Positions 1 through 11,272 of a stretch of DNA of 64,000 nt are shown piece after piece. Made by a program: the position numbers and the translations under genes. This stretch comes from Marvania coccoides (taxonomy: Eukaryota > Chlorophyta > Trebouxiophyceae > Chlorellales > Chlorellaceae). The stretch spans positions 372,001-436,000 of the forward strand of contig OY978099.1 in the NCBI GenBank assembly GCA_963854735.1. Reading direction: 5' to 3'. Every line of letters begins with the position of its first letter. The first letter of the stretch is position 1. Under the pieces are notes generated by a model. It was not told the origin of the DNA, did no database searches, and saw nothing but the letters and a program-made list of their open reading frames with translations.

Positions 1-1
1 T

Positions 2-130
2 CGGCACTGCGTAACTACAATCGTGGGCACAGCCTGGCCGGCCCCAGAGGCCTTCTTGTTCCCCTACCTCCTCGCCGAACAGGTGTTTAGGCGTGGTGCA
101 GCGGCTGAATTTAGTCACGTATCGTATTAA
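2..130 (+). CDS. Possible 3' end of a gene entering from the left (partial)
   Basis: One frame is open from the window edge to a TAA at 128-130, about 42 codons. The first 95 bases are GC-rich like the exons of this window, and base composition drops sharply after the stop. The peptide contains the stretch AWPAPEAFLFPYLLAEQ. No domain can be recognised in so short a piece. It could equally be untranslated sequence or the edge of a gene on the other strand. Confidence 0.25.
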   Translation, partial: RHCVTTIVGTAWPAPEAFLFPYLLAEQVFRRGAAAEFSHVSY

Positions 131-663
131 AATAATTATCACTTTCAATTTTTGTTCTTATTTATCTCTGATTATTCCTTGTAACCAATTGGTTATCATT
201 CCATGTTATTTCTTCAGCGTTTGTATGCAAATTCCTCAGCGTCCATCTGCCGCTATGTTGTCTATCTCCCTGAGCATTCCCCAAGGGCGTCACATCAGGG
301 TTTCTGGTGTAGCAGTGCGGGGAGACACTTGCAGTACGCTCAAGAAAGTTCAAAGCATCATGCTTAGCATGCCAATCATGATCAGAGACTGTTCCAGGCC
401 ATCTCCGAATATAATTATGTAATGGCATTTGTATATAGTTATAGATCTAGATATCGAAATATATATTGACCGTCGCAGGAGGAACTGACTGGGCTGGATT
501 CCGTTATTTTTATTTTTTGAAAATAAAACATTTCATATATATTTTTAGGCTCCTCAATTATTATTATATACAGTTAAACAAACTTAATAATATATATTTT
601 AACATTTATTAAAACTTTAATCTAGAGCCGTGTAGTCCTACTTTTTGATATTAACAACACGTT
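131..663. other. AT-rich spacer with a 14-bp palindrome
   Basis: This is the spacer before carrier 1. It holds the perfect palindrome TAACCAATTGGTTA at 182-195 and a moderately GC-rich patch at about 230-420 that is open for 88 codons on the minus strand. That open frame resembles no family I know and lacks the strong GC bias of the real exons here. The rest (430-660) is A/T-rich and is probably the promoter and 5' UTR of the carrier gene. Confidence 0.5.
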
Positions 664-1741
664 ATGCGTCCGCCGTCGGAGAATCTGGGGAGAGATTGGA
701 GTGCTGGGGCCTTGGCGGGCGGCGCTAATTTCTTTGTAGGGTACCCGTGGGATATGGGTACGTGCAGAGCCGTTATAATTTTTTCAGAGTTCACAAGTTT
801 GTAATTTTTCTCGACCGCCCCTTGAAACTCATATTCTATCTCTGTCCCTCTTCTTCATTCGCAGTCAAGGTTCGACTTCAATCCAAGACTGGAGTCCATT
901 ATAGCAGCGGCTGGCAGTGTTTTCGCGCAATTTTGCGACATGAAGGAGTGACGGGAGTTTTCCGTGGGATGTCGGCACCACTCATCGGTGGGGCCTTGGA
1001 AACAGGGGTCAACTACGCTGTCTACAAGTCGATGATCTCACGGCTGGGGCACTTGTCCGAGTCCATTTCGGTGCCCATCTCCGGCGCCACCGCCGGCGTT
1101 TTCTTGTCTTTTATCATCTCCCCAGCGGAGCTGATCAAATGCAGAATGCAAATGGGCGCTGTTGATACATCGCACGCGTACAGTGGCCCCATAGATTGTG
1201 CGCGTCAGATAGTGCGCAGTGAAGGCCACCGAGGAATGGCCAGAGGGCTGGGGGCAACGTTGTGTCGCGAGGTGCCCGGCAATGCATTATTTTTCACGGT
1301 AGGTTTGATTTGTGCTGAGTTTCCTACCCCTTGCAGCATCATTTACCACGAAACGATTAAAAAAATTCTCAGGTGTACATGAACCTTCGCGAAGTGATGC
1401 CTGGCCAGCGATCTGGAAGAGCTTCCAAACTGACACGGCAGCATTCCCTGATTGATACAACCTCAACCATTGCATGCGGCGCTATGGCTGGCATGGTTCT
1501 TTGGGGAACCATCTTGCCCATTGACGCAGCAAAGACCAGAATCCAAACTGCCTGGCCAGGTTCATCACAAGATGTTGGTGTTGCAAGACAACTGCAAGTT
1601 TTGTACAGGGAGGGTGGCATAAGAAGGCTGTGGGCTGGACTCTCACCGACTCTGGCGAGAGCAGCGCCAGCAAACGCAGCGCAGTGGCTGGTCTGGGAAT
1701 GGACAGTCAAGGCATGGGACAAGTTTGCTGGAGACGTGTAG
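664..1741 (+). CDS. Mitochondrial carrier family protein (SLC25), copy 1
   Basis: Exons are 664-757, 865-1298 and 1373-1741 (298 aa). It is an inner mitochondrial membrane solute carrier. The three carrier signatures are all present: PWDMVKVRLQ (from residue 28, split by intron 1), PAELIKCRMQ (from about 118) and PIDAAKTRIQ (from about 225). Each lies at the end of the first helix of its repeat, so the six-helix fold is complete at normal length. The KCRMQ form of repeat 2 is typical of the ornithine/carnitine/basic amino acid branch, but substrate cannot be assigned from this. The ATG at 664 is the only start that gives a full first helix. A paralogue lies on the minus strand at 11273-12416 with both introns in the same places. 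Confidence 0.92.
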
Positions 1742-1969
1742 AACGTTGTTTCATGCATGGAGTGGTCTGCTGGAGCGTTATTGGTTCTTCAGCACCGTGA
1801 TGCTGCACATTGCTGTGCAGAGCAGTAAATAGCAGATAGGCATGTGTGGTCGGCGACAAAGTTACAGCACTTGAATCTTTGTGACTTTGATTGAAAGACT
1901 TTTTTTTTTTTGGAGAGCAAAGACATTTTTTTTTTAATTTTTTTTTCGGATGTTGGAGTATTGATCAAG

Positions 1970-4611
1970 ATGACTACGCGCTTGAGAGACCTCATTCGAT
2001 CCGTCAGGCAAACGAAAACAGCGCAGCAAGAGCGTGATGTAATTTCAAAGGAAGCAGCAGCTCTGCGTCAGGCCTTCAAGGAACAGGATGGCACGTATCG
2101 CCATAGGTGAGATGCAGCGACGGAGCACCGCGAAACGCCCTGATCACGAGTCTTTTTAATAATTGTTTCATTTCTCAAGATCAAAACAAATACTCCTCCC
2201 TTCTGACGCATTTGCAATCTTCGTCATGTCACCAGGAACGTCGCGAAGCTCATGTTTATGCACATGCTGGGCTACCCCACCCACTTCGGTCAGATGGAAA
2301 CTCTCAAGTTGATTGCATCAAATGGCTTCCCTGAAAAGGTAAAAAAAAGGGGATTTTTTAAGTGCTTTGCAGTATGGCTAGAAGCACATGCATGCCAGTC
2401 TCGCCCTGTTCTTCCCACTTGCACCCTTGTTCTCACACCTTTTCCCCTCCTCGCCCGCGCCCCCCCCTCCCCCCCCCCCCCCCGCGACAGAGGATTGGGT
2501 ACCTGGGGCTGATGATCCTGCTGGACGAGCGGCAGGAGGTGCTGATGCTGGTCACGAACTCGCTGAAAAATGACCTCAACAGCCGCAACCAGTACATCGT
2601 GGGCCTGGCTCTCACCGCGCTGGGCAACATATGTTCAGCGGAGATGGCGCGCGACCTCGCGCCCGAAGTGGAGAAGCTGCTGGGCTCAACCAACCCGTAC
2701 GTCCGCAAAAAAGCCGCTCTCTGCGCTCGCCGCGTCATGCGCAAAGTGCCAGACATGCTGGAGAGCTTTGTGGACCGCTCGGCAGAGCTGCTGAACGATG
2801 GCAACCACGCTGTGGTGCTCGCAGGGGTGACTCTGATGTTGGAAATCGCCGACATGGAGCCCGCAACCCTGGCAATCTTCAGGGAGCAGGTGCCGCTGCT
2901 GTGCCGCACCCTGCGTGCGTTGCTGATGGGCGGATTCTCGGCAGAGTACGACGTCGGCGGCATCGCGGACCCCTACCTGCAGGTGAAGATCCTGCGCCTA
3001 CTGCGCGTCCTGGGACATGGTAGTGCCGAGGCCAGCGACGCCATGAGCGACGTTCTGGCCCAGGTGGCCACCAACACTGAGGGTGCTCGCTCGGCAGGAA
3101 ACGCCATTCTGTACGAGTGCGTGCGCACCATCATGGCGGTGGAGAGCATCGGCGGGCTGCGGGTGCTGGCGGTGAACACGCTGGGCCGGTTTTTGGCGCA
3201 CCGTGACAACAACATTCGCTACGTTGCCCTCAACACGCTGGCAAGGGTGGTCTCGGTGGACGCGCAGGCAGTGCAGCGCCACCGTGCTACCATCGTGGAC
3301 TGCGTGAAAGACAGCGACGCCTCCATCCGTCGCAAGGCGCTGGAGCTGGTGTACGCGTTGATCAACGAGGGCAACGTCAAAGCGCTGACCAGCGAGCTGC
3401 TGGAGTACCTGCGATCGTGCGACCAAGAGTTCAGAGCAGACCTGGCAGACAAAGTGTGCAAGCTGGTGCAGCAGTACGCGCCGGACAAGCGCTGGTACGT
3501 TGACTCTATGGTGAGGGTGCTCACAGAGGCGGGGATTTACGTCAAGGAAGAGGCATGCCGTGGGCTGATCACCGTGGTGCTTAACGCGGGGCAGCTGCAC
3601 GGGTACGCGACGCGGGTGCTGTACAAGGCACTGCGGACGCAAGGGGAGGCTGCTGCGCCTGCTTTGGTGTCCGTGGCTGTGTGGTGCGTCGGCGAGTATG
3701 GCGATTTGGCGGTATCGGGGGCTGGGCGGCTGGAAGGGGAGCCGGCGGGTGGGGTGGCCACCGAGGCGGAGCTGCTGGAGGCGCTGACGGAGGTGCTGGC
3801 GCGGGTGGAGCTGCCTGGGGAGTGTCGCGAGTACGCCCTCACTTCGCTCATAAAACTGTCGGCTAGGTGCCCAGGGACCACGCCTGTGGTGGCTGCCGTG
3901 CTGGAGGAACACGCGTCGGCGGTGCCGTTGGAGGAGCAGAGCCGCAGCGTTGAATTTGGTCGGCTATTCAGCCACGACGCCATTCGGTCGCAGGTGCTGG
4001 AGCCGATGCCAGCGCTGGAAGAAACGGCCTACGACGCGACTCTGGACGCGATGGACGACGGCGGGGCGGCAGCAGGCGGCGATGCAGCGGCGGCAGCGGC
4101 AGTCGATCTCGCTGCCTTGTTGGGTTTGGATGTCGGCATTGCAGAGACAGCTGGCGGAGCAGAGGCTGCAGCCGCTCCTGCGCCTGCAGGAGGAATGTCG
4201 GCGTTGCACGACCTCCTGGCTGTCTCGACACCGGTGTCATCCCCTCAGGCGCAGGCGTCCGTTCCCAGTTTCACTGCGTACAGCAACGATGCTGTGGAAA
4301 TTACGTTTGCCCCCTCCCATGGTGCTGCCCCCGGGCTGACCGACATTCTGGCGGAGTTCAAGAACAAGACTGCGGCGCCTATCATCGGTTTCACGCTGCA
4401 GGCGGCAGTACCCAAGGTTTTCCAGCTGAAATTAGATCCTGCCAGCAGCACTATGTTGCCAGCAGGCGGCAGCGCCACACAGATGATTCACGTCACCAAC
4501 TCACCACCGGGCCAAAAGTCGTTGGCGATGCGACTGCGCGTGAGCTATACTGTCTCTGGGCAGCAGGTCGTTCAGCAAGCGGAAGTCAGCAATTTCCCCG
4601 CTGGATTTTGA
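1970..4611 (+). CDS. AP1G: AP-1 clathrin adaptor complex subunit gamma
   Basis: Exons are 1970-2106, 2236-2338 and 2491-4611 (786 aa). This is the large gamma subunit of the AP-1 adaptor, which recruits clathrin at the trans-Golgi network and endosomes. The N-terminus carries the family's highly conserved [21 protein letters not shown] and [19 protein letters not shown] runs. A HEAT-repeat trunk covers roughly residues 1-560, followed by an Ala-rich hinge and a C-terminal gamma-ear (about 665-786, starting near VEITFAP and ending NFPAGF). Length is normal for plant and algal gamma adaptins, which have a shorter hinge than animal ones. Intron 2 has a long run of C seven bases before its AG. 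A TGTAA lies at 4679-4683, 68 nt after the stop. Confidence 0.95.
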
Positions 4612-4678
4612 TTCTGTTCGTCGCTCTGGATTTTCTGGCTGCCTGCTGCGTGACCCAAAACAACACAATATAGTATTA

Positions 4679-4707
4679 TGTAAATATTATATATACTGGA
4701 CGTTACA
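4679..4707. terminator. Facing poly(A) signals of AP-1 gamma and GPN3
   Basis: TGTAA at 4679-4683 on the plus strand follows the AP-1 gamma stop by 68 nt. TTACA at 4703-4707 is TGTAA on the minus strand, 27 nt beyond the GPN3 stop. The two convergent genes, only 122 nt apart, therefore have interleaved putative poly(A) signals. TGTAA is the established poly(A) signal in Chlamydomonas and relatives; its use here is inferred. Confidence 0.55.
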
Positions 4708-4733
4708 ACTATAATTCTAGCTTATTCGTTAGT

Positions 4734-5861
4734 TCAAAAATCTAATTCATCATCGCCGCCGTTTTCTCCATCGTCATCAGGAAAATCCCCCATTTCCCGG
4801 GTTCGCACGTCCTGATCTTCTCCGTACTGAATGGCGCCATCCACTTGCAACATGCACGTGGCTATGCTGTCTTCGTCTGTGATGTCTAGCGGCACAAAAG
4901 CCACCATGCTGTAGTCGTCCAAAAGCCGGGCCACAGCACGATTGAGAGAATGGAACCGCTTGCCCGTGCTCTCATCCAACGCCTTCCGCAAGTGCGCTCC
5001 GTCCGGGAACAGAAAGTGTTCTTCCACGTCTTCTTTGCGCTGGCACATGTCCATTTTTGTGAGGACGTTGACGTGTGGCAACTCCAGCTGCACCATGGCA
5101 GACAGCGCGGACAGACACCCAGAGATGAACTTGGGAGCTTCATCAGCAAACTGTGAGTCGAGGCAGTATACCGCAACCACCTGCCAGCCGTCCCGCTTCA
5201 AAAAGTTGACAAACGTGCGCAGCACCGACAAATGCGAGTACAGCTCGATTTGACCGGGGCAGTCGAAGATGAGATAATCATCGTCGCCATACGCCTCCAG
5301 CTCTCCACCCAGCCACTCCTCCAGGTTTTCTTCCAGGTATTCCATGCAGTAAAGCAAGCCTCTGCAGCATGCGAAATTAAAATTTTTAATAAACAAATAG
5401 AAAGAAAATGGGGGAAGTTTACAGTAGTAAATTTTGACTCACCCATTAGGGCCCAGTCCCACCTCCTCCATGGCATCATCCAGCGTAATCAAGTCTTTGA
5501 CGTCGATAGAAACTGGGTACTTAAAATCCTCGGCTGCTGGGTCTGCACGGTATAAGAAAGCAAACTATCGTTTAATTTGGTACAAGCGCATTAGTTATTG
5601 ACTCTAGATAAAATAAAGGGCTACAACCACAGCTCACCCAGGTTGACGACGTGGGCCGGCCGGCCGCTGGCATCGCAGTGCTGCTTGATGGTCTCGCAGT
5701 AAGTGGACTGCAAGCATAGCAAATTGACATGGTGCTCAGTGAAACATGTATCGAGGTGGAAGCTGGACGGAAACAAAAGAAGAACACCAAAATAGAATAA
5801 AATTTACAAATCTCACTTTGCCACTTCCGGCGGGGCCAATCACAAGTTGCGCATACTTCAT
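4734..5861 (-). CDS. GPN3: GPN-loop GTPase 3
   Basis: Exons are 5817-5861, 5638-5707, 5443-5542 and 4734-5361 (280 aa). GPN3 works with GPN1 in assembly and nuclear import of RNA polymerase II. The P-loop GPAGSGKST begins at residue 9 and is split by intron 1. PAAEDFKY and the GPN loop (LGPNGGL) follow, then FDCPGQIEL (G3), DSQF, and TKMD (G4, base recognition). Near the end DDYSM and IQYGED match GPN3 rather than GPN1 or GPN2. The tail is acidic, as usual. The first coding exon is just 45 nt. The gene diverges from PIGW across 267 nt. Confidence 0.93.
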
Positions 5862-6128
5862 GGCCTATTCAACTTGAGAAACTTAGGTTTCCAGCACCAA
5901 TTTGATATTAAATCAGTTTACGCAGCGAGCATGTTTAAAGTTTGTTTTTTATTCAAAGCTTCAAGGAAACGGGCCAAGGCTCACTAGAATGCAGCGATGT
6001 ATTTTAAAAGATAATATATGCAAATAAAGCGATTTATACGTCCGAAAAAAAATCCCCTGAATTTTATTTTGCATCCTCAGGGCCTGAATCCGATTCCTTG
6101 TTTATTTGTTTAAAAAGTATTCCCCTAC
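5862..6128. promoter_or_regulatory. Divergent promoter region GPN3 / PIGW
   Basis: These 267 nt separate the start codons of two genes transcribed away from each other, so they must hold both 5' UTRs and promoters. The stretch is AT-rich with an A-run at about 6045-6052 and contains no coding potential. No specific motif can be claimed. Confidence 0.5.
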
Positions 6129-7663
6129 ATGATGGATACAAAGCTCCGCAAAGAAGCCTTCGTGCAGGGGCACTCAGGGACGTCAGTCCTTGAGATCGTT
6201 TGTCTTGGAGCTACTCCTCCACTAATGCTATTCATTATCCAGCTGTTCTGGTCGTCTAAAAAATCTAAGAAAAAATACTTCGAAACTGTCGTCGAGTTTG
6301 TGCTGCTGATAGTACCTCAGGCGGTGCAGCTAATGGGGCCCTTGTCGCCAACGGCAGTGCTGGGTTTTCTGCTGGCTTGCGTTGCAGTTCTCGCAGCTCT
6401 CCGGCTCCAGACGCTTAAAAAAGAAAGTGGCAAGATTCCGCTGCTGGCTACCAGGTAAGCGCATTAATGGCCTCTCAAAAAATAAAAATAAACGTGCCGC
6501 CTCAGAAATAAGTTTTCCATGGCACTGCAGGCAAGCGTTGTCGGCTCACCGTGGTGGCGTCATGCTTATCACGTGCATGTCTATCCTCGCTGTAGATTTC
6601 CCCGCGTTTCCCAGGCGTTTTGCGAAGGCAGAAACATTCGGCACCGGTGAGAAAAAGCATTAATTAAACCCAGCCTTACTGTCAATTTTTAAACAGAAAT
6701 CGTGCATCCCCCTTCACAGGCCTGATGGATGCTGGCGTGGGGTCTATCGTCGCTGCCTCCTCGTTCGCCATTGGCGTCAAGGGCGCGTCTGAGCCTCGCT
6801 TTAACACTCGCAGCGCCGAGCCCCGCAGCTTCCGCAGAGACGTCTTCCGATTGGCAGCGCTGCTTGCGCTGGGATTTGGCCGTCTTGTTGCCCTCTCCGC
6901 CTTAGGGTATCAAAACCCAGCCGGCGAGTACGGAGCCCATTGGAACTTTTTTGTCACGCTGGCTGCACTACGCTGCCTGACCCTCTTCGTGCCTCGATCC
7001 GCGGCTGGATCACCGCTGGTGTCAGGGATGCTGGGTTTTGGGGTGCTCATAGCCCATCAGAGCCTCCTTTCTTGGGGCGGCATCGCAAAGTTTATCCACT
7101 CTTCAAGTCGAGGCCCTGACCTTGTTTCAGCGAATAAAGAGGGAATCTTCTCCCTCCCAGGGTACTTTGCGCTGCACCTGCTAGGCTGTGCAGTGGGGGC
7201 GGCGTTTGAGGAGGCAGCGGGGCCCACCAGCGGTCGTAAATCAGGACAGGCGAGGCTGGCAGGCACTGGGCTTGTGGCAGCGCTGTGGGCGGCTTTTGTA
7301 TGCGTGTCCCGCTGGGTGCAGCCAGTTTCTCGGCGTGCATGCAACGCCTCCTACGTACTGTGGACGCTGAGCATCAATGCCCAGTCCCTGGCCTTTTTGG
7401 CGGCAGTAACTGCTGCCCTGCCCACGCAGCAGCTGCCTCAGCTATTGCAGGCGCTCTCCGATGCCATGCTGCCCGCTTTCCTGGTGGCGAATATTCTCAC
7501 CGGCGCAGTTAACTTGTCTATAGATACGTTGGCAACAGGAGATTGGATGGCCCGAGGCATTGTTGTCGTTTATATGGGCCTTGTGGGCATTTCCGCTCTG
7601 ATTGCCCAACGACTATTCGGGCCTGGAGATGGACAGGCCACATCCAGAAGAAGGAGGAGATAG
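6129..7663 (+). CDS. PIGW: GPI-anchor inositol acyltransferase PIG-W/GWT1
   Basis: Exons are 6129-6454, 6531-6646 and 6720-7663 (461 aa). PIG-W/Gwt1 acylates the inositol of GlcN-PI in the ER, an early step of GPI anchor synthesis. Family landmarks are the N-terminal [16 protein letters not shown], then [20 protein letters not shown] (split by intron 2 before LMDAGVG), the HWNFF motif at about 221 and [11 protein letters not shown] further on. Many hydrophobic segments fit a multi-pass protein. Two in-frame ATGs (6129 and 6132) open the gene. A TGTAA at 7673-7677 follows the stop by only 9 nt; the HISN4 stop lies 102 nt further on, on the other strand. Confidence 0.93.
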
Positions 7664-7765
7664 TTTCGACTATGTAACATGTTTATGTCATTTTGTTCAA
7701 CATAAGCTTTCAGTTTGGAGAATTGGTATCAATGACGACGCAAGTATAACTTGGTTTTATTCATA

Positions 7766-9868
7766 CTATAATGTTCGCGCCGGGATACCTTCCGTCTCCA
7801 TGTGCTCCTTTACCGCCGCAATGGGGACCTCCCGCCTGTGGAAAATGCCTGCCGCCAGCGCCGCCGCCGCCTTGGTTTTCTTGAACACCTCGCTAAAGTG
7901 CTGTGGCGACCCTGCCCCGCTGCTAGCGATGACAGGGATCGTTACTGCATCCGACACCGCACCCACCAGCTCCAGATCGAACCCTTGGCCCACCCCATCG
8001 TTGTCAATGCAGTTGAGCAGAATCTCGCCAGCGCCCAAATCCTCAACAATCTTTGCCAGCTGCACCGCATCAATGTCACGCCCCTCCCGGCCGCCCTTCA
8101 CCGTGCACTGCCACCAACAATACCGCTCCCCCTGGGGCCCAGGTTTTTTGGCCTCTACCGTGAAGTGGGAGGTCTCCTCAGGGCTGGAAACATAGACTCG
8201 TCGTGGGTCGATGGAAATGACCACCGCCTGCGCGCCATAAACCCGAGAAATCTGCTCAATGGCGGTGGAGCCATCCTTCTTGCCGCCCGCTCCAAGATAC
8301 TCCTCCGCTGCAAATACTGCGTCGCTCCCGATGGACACTTTGTCTGCGCCAGAGCGGAAATACTCAGCGGCGACCTCCAACGCGCTGTAGTGGCGGCCAG
8401 AGCCGTCGGTGAACTCCCGGATGCCGCCACCCACCGTGAGAGGTACAAACACCCCCTCAGACGCGTCTCTTAGAACTTGCAGCATGGGGAGATCCCCCAG
8501 GGGGAAGTCTCTGAACCCAGTGATGTTCAAAAATGAAATTTCGTCGGCTCCTTCGTTGAAGTACCGCCCAGCAAGCTCCACAGGCTTTCCCAGGTTGCGC
8601 ACCTCGCCTGCCGCTGCCCCGTCTGCCTCCCTCACGTCATACTGGTCTCCTTTGGTCACCACGAGGTCGCCCTGGTCGTTGGCACGAACGTCCAAGCACG
8701 CAATCACGCGCTTGGCCAGGCCGCGCGGGCGGGCGGCCGCAGGTGCAGCGACGGGGGCAGAAGCCGCCCACTCAGGGTCTAGGAAGCTGTGGAAGATGTC
8801 CAGTCCGACAGCTCCACTCTTTTCAGGGTGGAACTGAGCAGCGCAGACCTGGCCTTTGTTGATGGCCGCAATGAACTCGCCACCGTACTCCGACGTCGCT
8901 AGCACCCAGTCGGCATTGGCGGCGGAGGGCACGCCGCGGTAGGAGTGCACAAAATAGACACGGCGGTCAGCAACGGTGCTGAGCAGGGTAGAGTCGCGCC
9001 TACAAATAGTGCTTTTAGGAAGTAAAAGTTAGATTTCCTTTTTAATTCATTAAATAAGGCTAATCAAAAGAAAATATCTGGATAGTAACAAAAGAGTAGG
9101 AATATTTTTTTTGCGCAAAATCACTGTTAATAAGTTCTCACTTTGGGAGGAGGTCATTCCAGCCGATGTGGGGCACAGGCAGTCCCAGCGATGTGTCAAA
9201 CATGGCCGTGGTGCCGGGCACGATGCCCAGCCCCTCGCACCCTCCGCTCTCCTCTGAGCCGTCGAACAGAAGCTGCAGCCCCAGGCAGATACCCATGAAG
9301 GGGCGGTCGGCCAGAATGTAGTCCTTCAGCACCTCCGTGTAACCCTTCTTTTCTAAAATGTCCATGGCCTGCCCAAATGCGCCCACTCCTGGAAACACCA
9401 GGCGGGTGGCGTTGGCGATATCCATAGGGCTCTCGACCTGCAATAAACACGCGAGGGACGGTAAAATGCTTCCACCAGATATTATTAGCCGAATGCAGTG
9501 TACCTGGAAGAAGTAAGAGGCTTGAAATTACTCACATCCTTGATTGAGAAACCTAGTTTCTTGATTGCATTACGCACGCTGCGCACATTGCCTGCCCCTG
9601 TGCACATTGCGATGGACACGTGTTGGAGTATTGTTCAAATGTGTGTTTAAACGCAAAGAATGCTTTATATTTGCAGCACAATGTTGACATGCGGGCTGGG
9701 CTCACCGTAATCCAGCAGGGTGACCGTTCTTTCCCCACTTGCGGTGCAAACCAGCGGCGTTCTACGGAATTGGCGTGTGTGTTGCAGAGAAATCCTCGAT
9801 AAAGGCCGAGAGATGCCCCGTGCACCATCGCGTGCACCAAGGCCGGACGGCGCTCCTATCAGCGACAT
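7766..9868 (-). CDS. HISN4: Imidazole glycerol phosphate synthase, HisH-HisF fusion, plastid-targeted
   Basis: Exons are 9706-9868, 9536-9597, 9142-9437 and 7766-8999 (584 aa). The enzyme converts PRFAR and glutamine to IGP and AICAR in histidine synthesis. A Ser/Arg-rich leader of about 45 residues looks like a plastid transit peptide. The glutaminase half starts at [14 protein letters not shown], carries the nucleophile Cys126 in GICLGLQ, and the His231/Glu233 pair in QFHPEKS. The cyclase half starts near residue 268 ([10 protein letters not shown], Asp276) and has the second catalytic Asp in NCIDNDGVG. The order glutaminase-cyclase is that of plants and fungi. The AICAR it releases is the substrate of the PurH enzyme encoded at 53471-55474. 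Confidence 0.95.
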
Positions 9869-10117
9869 TGTGAAAATCGTGATTAATGCAATTTAAGTAA
9901 TAAATATTTACCGCGAGGAGTTTCAGAATCGGCTGAAAATCAATGTTGGCTGCATTTTTTTTTTCTCTTGGGAGCTTAGATATGTCAAACCCTTTCTAAA
10001 ATTTCGCTTTCATATTTTTTTTTTGCACCGCTGTGCACCTTTGCGCACCTGGAACTGCCGCTTGGGTGCATCCCCACTTTCAAATTCTCAACAGATCACT
10101 CTCAATACCCAACAACT
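9869..10117. promoter_or_regulatory. Divergent promoter region HISN4 / acetyltransferase
   Basis: A 249-nt spacer between two outward-facing start codons. It contains two T-runs (about 9956-9964 and 10017-10023) and no open frame of note. It must contain both promoters; no named element is recognisable. Confidence 0.45.
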
Positions 10118-10984
10118 ATGGCCTCGGGGGCTGCTATGACGGAAAAAGAGAAGATGTTGTCTGGTCTGTCGTACGATGCCAACAATGCAGAGCTCTGGGC
10201 TGATCGAGTCGCTTGCCGGCGCATTCTCCGCCGCTTCAACCACGAGCTGGATTATGATGATGAGCACGGCCGCTCGCTCCTCCTCCGGCAGCTCCTATGC
10301 TCTGTGGACTCCAGCGACCCGCCGTTCATCGAGGTGAGCAGTCTTTACTGTGTGCATGCAAGAGAAACACTGATTTTCCCCGCAATAATGTAACAAATAA
10401 ATAGTTCCATGCATCACGCTTCATTTCAACTTTAAAATTCAGCCCCCTTTCTATTGTGACTACGGCTACAACATTTCAGTGGGCAAAAACTTCTACACAA
10501 ATTTCAACTGCACCGTAAGTTTCTTGTTTTCTACTGTGAAATTACCACTGCGTTGGGCAGTTAGATACCTTTTATTAAACATATTTTTATTTATCTATAG
10601 CCAAAAACAAGACTGCCTTCCCCCCCCCCCCCGCAGATGCTGGACTGTGGGCTGGTAAAGATCGGCGACCGGGTCCTTTTCGGTCCAAACGTTCAGCTTT
10701 ACACCGTCAACCATGACCTGGACCCGGTAGTGCGCAACGGCACGCGGGGACCCGAATCCACAGCAGGCATCACCATCGAGGACGACGTGTGGGTGGGAGG
10801 AGGGGCGATCATCACAGCTGGCGTAACTATAAAAAAGGGGTCAACCGTAGCTGCTGGAGCGGTGGTTACAAAAGATGTGGAGCCGTACACGGTGGTTGGG
10901 GGAAATACGGCAAAGGTGCTGCGTCGGCTGCCTCGTCCTAGCGGTGAGGAGGGCGGAGCTTCTCTTTCGGACAAGGCAGAGTAG
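10118..10984 (+). CDS. Maltose/galactoside O-acetyltransferase-like protein
   Basis: Exons are 10118-10333, 10443-10514 and 10637-10984 (211 aa). The N-terminus (TEKEKMLSGLSYDANNAEL) is a Mac domain as in bacterial maltose O-acetyltransferase and NodL. From PPFYCDYGYNISVG the chain is a left-handed beta-helix of hexapeptide repeats (IGDRVLFGPNVQLYT, ITIEDDVWVGGGAII). The catalytic His lies in the NHDLDP segment, which matches HPLDP of the family. It likely transfers acetyl from acetyl-CoA to a sugar or related hydroxyl; the acceptor is unknown. No targeting signal is obvious. Intron 2 ends in a run of about 13 C directly before GCAG. The family is common in bacteria and fungi; transfer is possible but three introns-worth of gene structure shows it is well settled. 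Confidence 0.9.
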
Positions 10985-11272
10985 ACTCAGTGATTCACAT
11001 AAATAAAGATTTAATTAATTGTTCAACACGTTTTATATTTCATTGCAAAAAGATAAATGAATAAATGAAAAATATGATATTCAAAAATGGGTTCGTTGAC
11101 TTGTATATATTTTAATTCATAATGAATTTCAGCCGCTGCGCTGCCCAAACACCCGTTTGCAAAGCAGCAGCGGCCGGGAAACTCCAGTGCCTTGGTCATG
11201 CAGAGTTTTTTAATTTCTTTTTCTACAGCGATTTTGTCGACAGCGATATTTTGTGTTAAAAGCTTTATCCCG

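Noticed and set aside
2998..3912. 304-codon minus-strand open frame
   Set aside because: Antisense shadow of AP-1 gamma, His/Gln/Arg-rich as expected from complemented GC-rich codons.
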